DNA of 64,000 nucleotides from an uncultured Acetatifactor sp. GTDB lineage: Bacteria; Bacillota; Clostridia; Lachnospirales; Lachnospiraceae. Positions 62,491 through 64,000 of the stretch are shown one piece after another. The position numbers and the translations under genes are program-made. The DNA lies in contig CAJUSI010000025.1 of NCBI GenBank assembly GCA_910589035.1, positions 62,001 to 126,000 of the forward strand, given 5' to 3'. Below the pieces are notes generated by a model that saw only the letters and a list, made by a program, of their open reading frames with translations, was not told the DNA's origin and ran no database searches. Position 1 is the first letter of the stretch, and each line of letters opens with the position of its first letter.

Positions 62491-62650
62491 AATACCCTCT
62501 TTACTTTTGTATCGTTCCGGAGTTCCTTCGTTCCGGAATGCCTTCCTCCCGATATGATATCCGCATACAGTATACCTCATATGGCCGGAAAAAGCCATAA
62601 CATTTTCATTTCCGGCATATCAAAACCTGAAATACCTGTAATTTATCTTT

Positions 62651-62715
62651 TCCAAACCAGAATAAGCCGAAATCAGAACCTTTCCACAACACGCCGGATT
62701 TCGTTGTCAGACTCC
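62651..62715 (+). repeat. Dispersed ~65-bp repeat, diverged copy E
   Basis: TCCAAACCAGAATAAGCCGA, then AATCAGAACC, CGCCGGATTTCGTTGTCAGA and CTCC follow the family layout with more mismatches. It lies 160 bp upstream of the MATE gene. Confidence 0.6.
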
Positions 62716-62858
62716 CATTCAGCAGCTGCACTACCTTGCATGAAAGTCTGGTCAGATCAGGCCTGTCACAGTAAACCTCCATGCATCCCGCCGCACCACC
62801 ATGCATGAAAGCAAGGCAATAAAGAGAATTGCCTGGGGCTTTACTGTGAAGATGCATA

Positions 62859-62923
62859 CAAACCGCAAGAGCATGCGGTTTGGCGCACAGCGGTCTCGGG
62901 ATTTCGTGCAAGAGAGCACGAAA
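62859..62923. other. Twin hairpins between MATE and GH32 genes
   Basis: CAAACCGCA-AGAGCA-TGCGGTTTG (62859-62882, 9-bp stem) is followed 19 bp later by TTTCGTGC-AAGAGA-GCACGAAA (62902-62923, 8-bp stem). Both stems are perfect and both loops read A(A)GAG. They may end transcription or be a small structured RNA. Confidence 0.55.
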
Positions 62924-62943
62924 CGCCTCGCGGCACCACAGAG

Positions 62944-64000
62944 TCAAATTTGAAGACTTTTACAATAAACCCTTAGCATGCCTGAGTCCGATCTGAAAAA
63001 ATAAAATGCCAGAGCTCCTCTCCAGATGCAGAAGTAGGAGCCCGTCATATTGGCCTGGTAAAACAGATGATACATACCATTGTAGTATACGGGAGCGTGG
63101 GGCTCATTCATCCGGAACTGGTAAGGCCCCCCGTGGAACTGAGGTCTGGTGTAGTCTCCGGCCAGGAGATTCTGCAGCCAGATCCTGGAGAATTCTATTT
63201 CCGGCACTTTCACCGCCTGGTATTCCCCGGCAATCTCCTCCGCCGTGAAAGCCTGGCTGTACACCTTCAGTTCGTCCATATATCCGCTGGCTACATTCAA
63301 AAATCCCGCGGTCAGGCGTTCCGCCTCCATATTTCTGCCCACAGCCAGCCCCTTGCCGGCAGCCCCCTCTATCTGAGCTCCCTGAGGTACGGAGCGGGAA
63401 GCCGCCAGCTGGCCGTTCAGGTAAAGACACATATCGCCGGCTTCGGAGTCAAAGGTTGCGGCCACATGGTTCCACTCATATTTGCGCAGATTATCGCCGT
63501 TGGTCCACACGGTCAGCCATTCATCCCCTGTGCCCACCTGAAAGGTGAGACGCCCGAACCGCTCATAGCCCAGCAGGAAGCCCTTGTTTGCCGCCTTGTC
63601 GGACTGGCTGATAATGCCGGTGGGGGAATCCGTCCCGTTGTCGGCCGCGTAGGGGTCGTCCCATTCAAAGGTCCTTGGCGCAATCCAGACGCTGATCGTC
63701 AAAGCGCTTCCGGATACCGTGATATCTTTTCCGTTATAATTGATATAGGTATTGCTGCCGTCAAAAAGCAGACAGCCGTTCTGAATGCCCTCATCCCTCC
63801 ACTGGGGATCCTGATTCTCCATGTAGGCCGCGTGGGCAAATCCGTAAGTCATCTCCGTATCCGGCAGGTGCCCCGATGCATCCTTTACCAGGAGACCACT
63901 GCCCTCGTCAAATTTCAGATACAGCATCAGATCCTTGCTGTTGGCGTCCCCGCAGCCGGCGGACATTGCCGCCAGCAGCAGGGTAAGGATCAACGCCGCT
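62944..64000 (-). pseudogene. LamG-GH32 lipoprotein, 3'-truncated and cut by window edge
   Basis: The frame enters from the right edge inside a signal peptide (LTLLLAAMSAGC lipobox). Residues ~20-235 are a concanavalin/LamG domain (LYLKFDEGSGLLVKDASG, ISVWIAPRTFEWDD, GYMDELKVYSQAFTAEEIAGEY). The start of a GH32 glycosidase follows: YTRPQFHGGPYQFRMNEPHAPVYYNGMYHLFYQANMTGSY, with the MN(D/E)P nucleophile motif as MNEP. After GSYF the homology dies and the frame ends at 62944, so at least two thirds of the GH32 domain is missing. Intact relatives degrade fructans at the cell surface. Confidence 0.75.

Overview
The window looks like a chromosomal segment of a gut-type Lachnospiraceae (Clostridia) bacterium. 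Coding DNA is moderately GC-rich, AGGAGG-type ribosome binding sites are strong, and there are glgC-glgD-spoVG, dnaD-dnaI-prs and Na+-type F1Fo ATP synthase clusters, a long prs, DUF402, BioY and lipobox lipoproteins. Genus cannot be fixed by eye. No tRNA, rRNA or CRISPR array was seen. Most genes lie on the minus strand; murC to prs (14.4-19.4 kb) is the main plus-strand block.

Layout. 0-11 kb: an AlbA_2-type fragment at the edge, a LytTR response regulator, a 33-aa small gene, mfd and pth, a 1.1-kb repeat-rich gap with a palindromic element, an acetyltransferase, a flavodoxin, and two broken genes (TetR-type regulator, sugar-binding lipoprotein). 11-14 kb: spoVG, glgD, glgC. 14-19.4 kb: murC, a striking DnaA-box cluster, then dnaD-dnaI-prs. 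19.4-26 kb: small genes, bioY, and a putative four-gene envelope/methyltransferase operon. 26-34 kb: the complete atp operon, with a structured 316-bp spacer between atpG and atpD. 34-43 kb: DUF402, a cell wall hydrolase, upp, a Sua5-RpiB fusion, DegV, an S-component-like membrane protein, an amidohydrolase and a FliD-like protein.

43-55 kb is an accessory island, partly AT-rich: an AAA-like/PD-(D/E)XK protein and a type I restriction-modification operon (hsdM-hsdS-...-hsdR). Between hsdS and hsdR lie a decayed DUF1016 nuclease, an intact DUF4869 gene and a P-loop ATPase gene split by a 176-bp TA-flanked MITE. A DUF2325 coiled-coil protein follows hsdR. A 41-aa deleted HTH regulator precedes hsdM. 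This is the best candidate for an undescribed accessory defence module.

55-64 kb: an ECF sigma/anti-sigma pair, a SWIM protein with a SNF2 helicase, a MATE transporter and a truncated LamG-GH32 lipoprotein.

Across the window, gaps between genes carry several repeat families: a ~65-bp dispersed element (at least seven copies), a shared hairpin element (two copies), and local tandem repeats with periods of about 57-67 bp. These are the most systematic structure not explained by genes.
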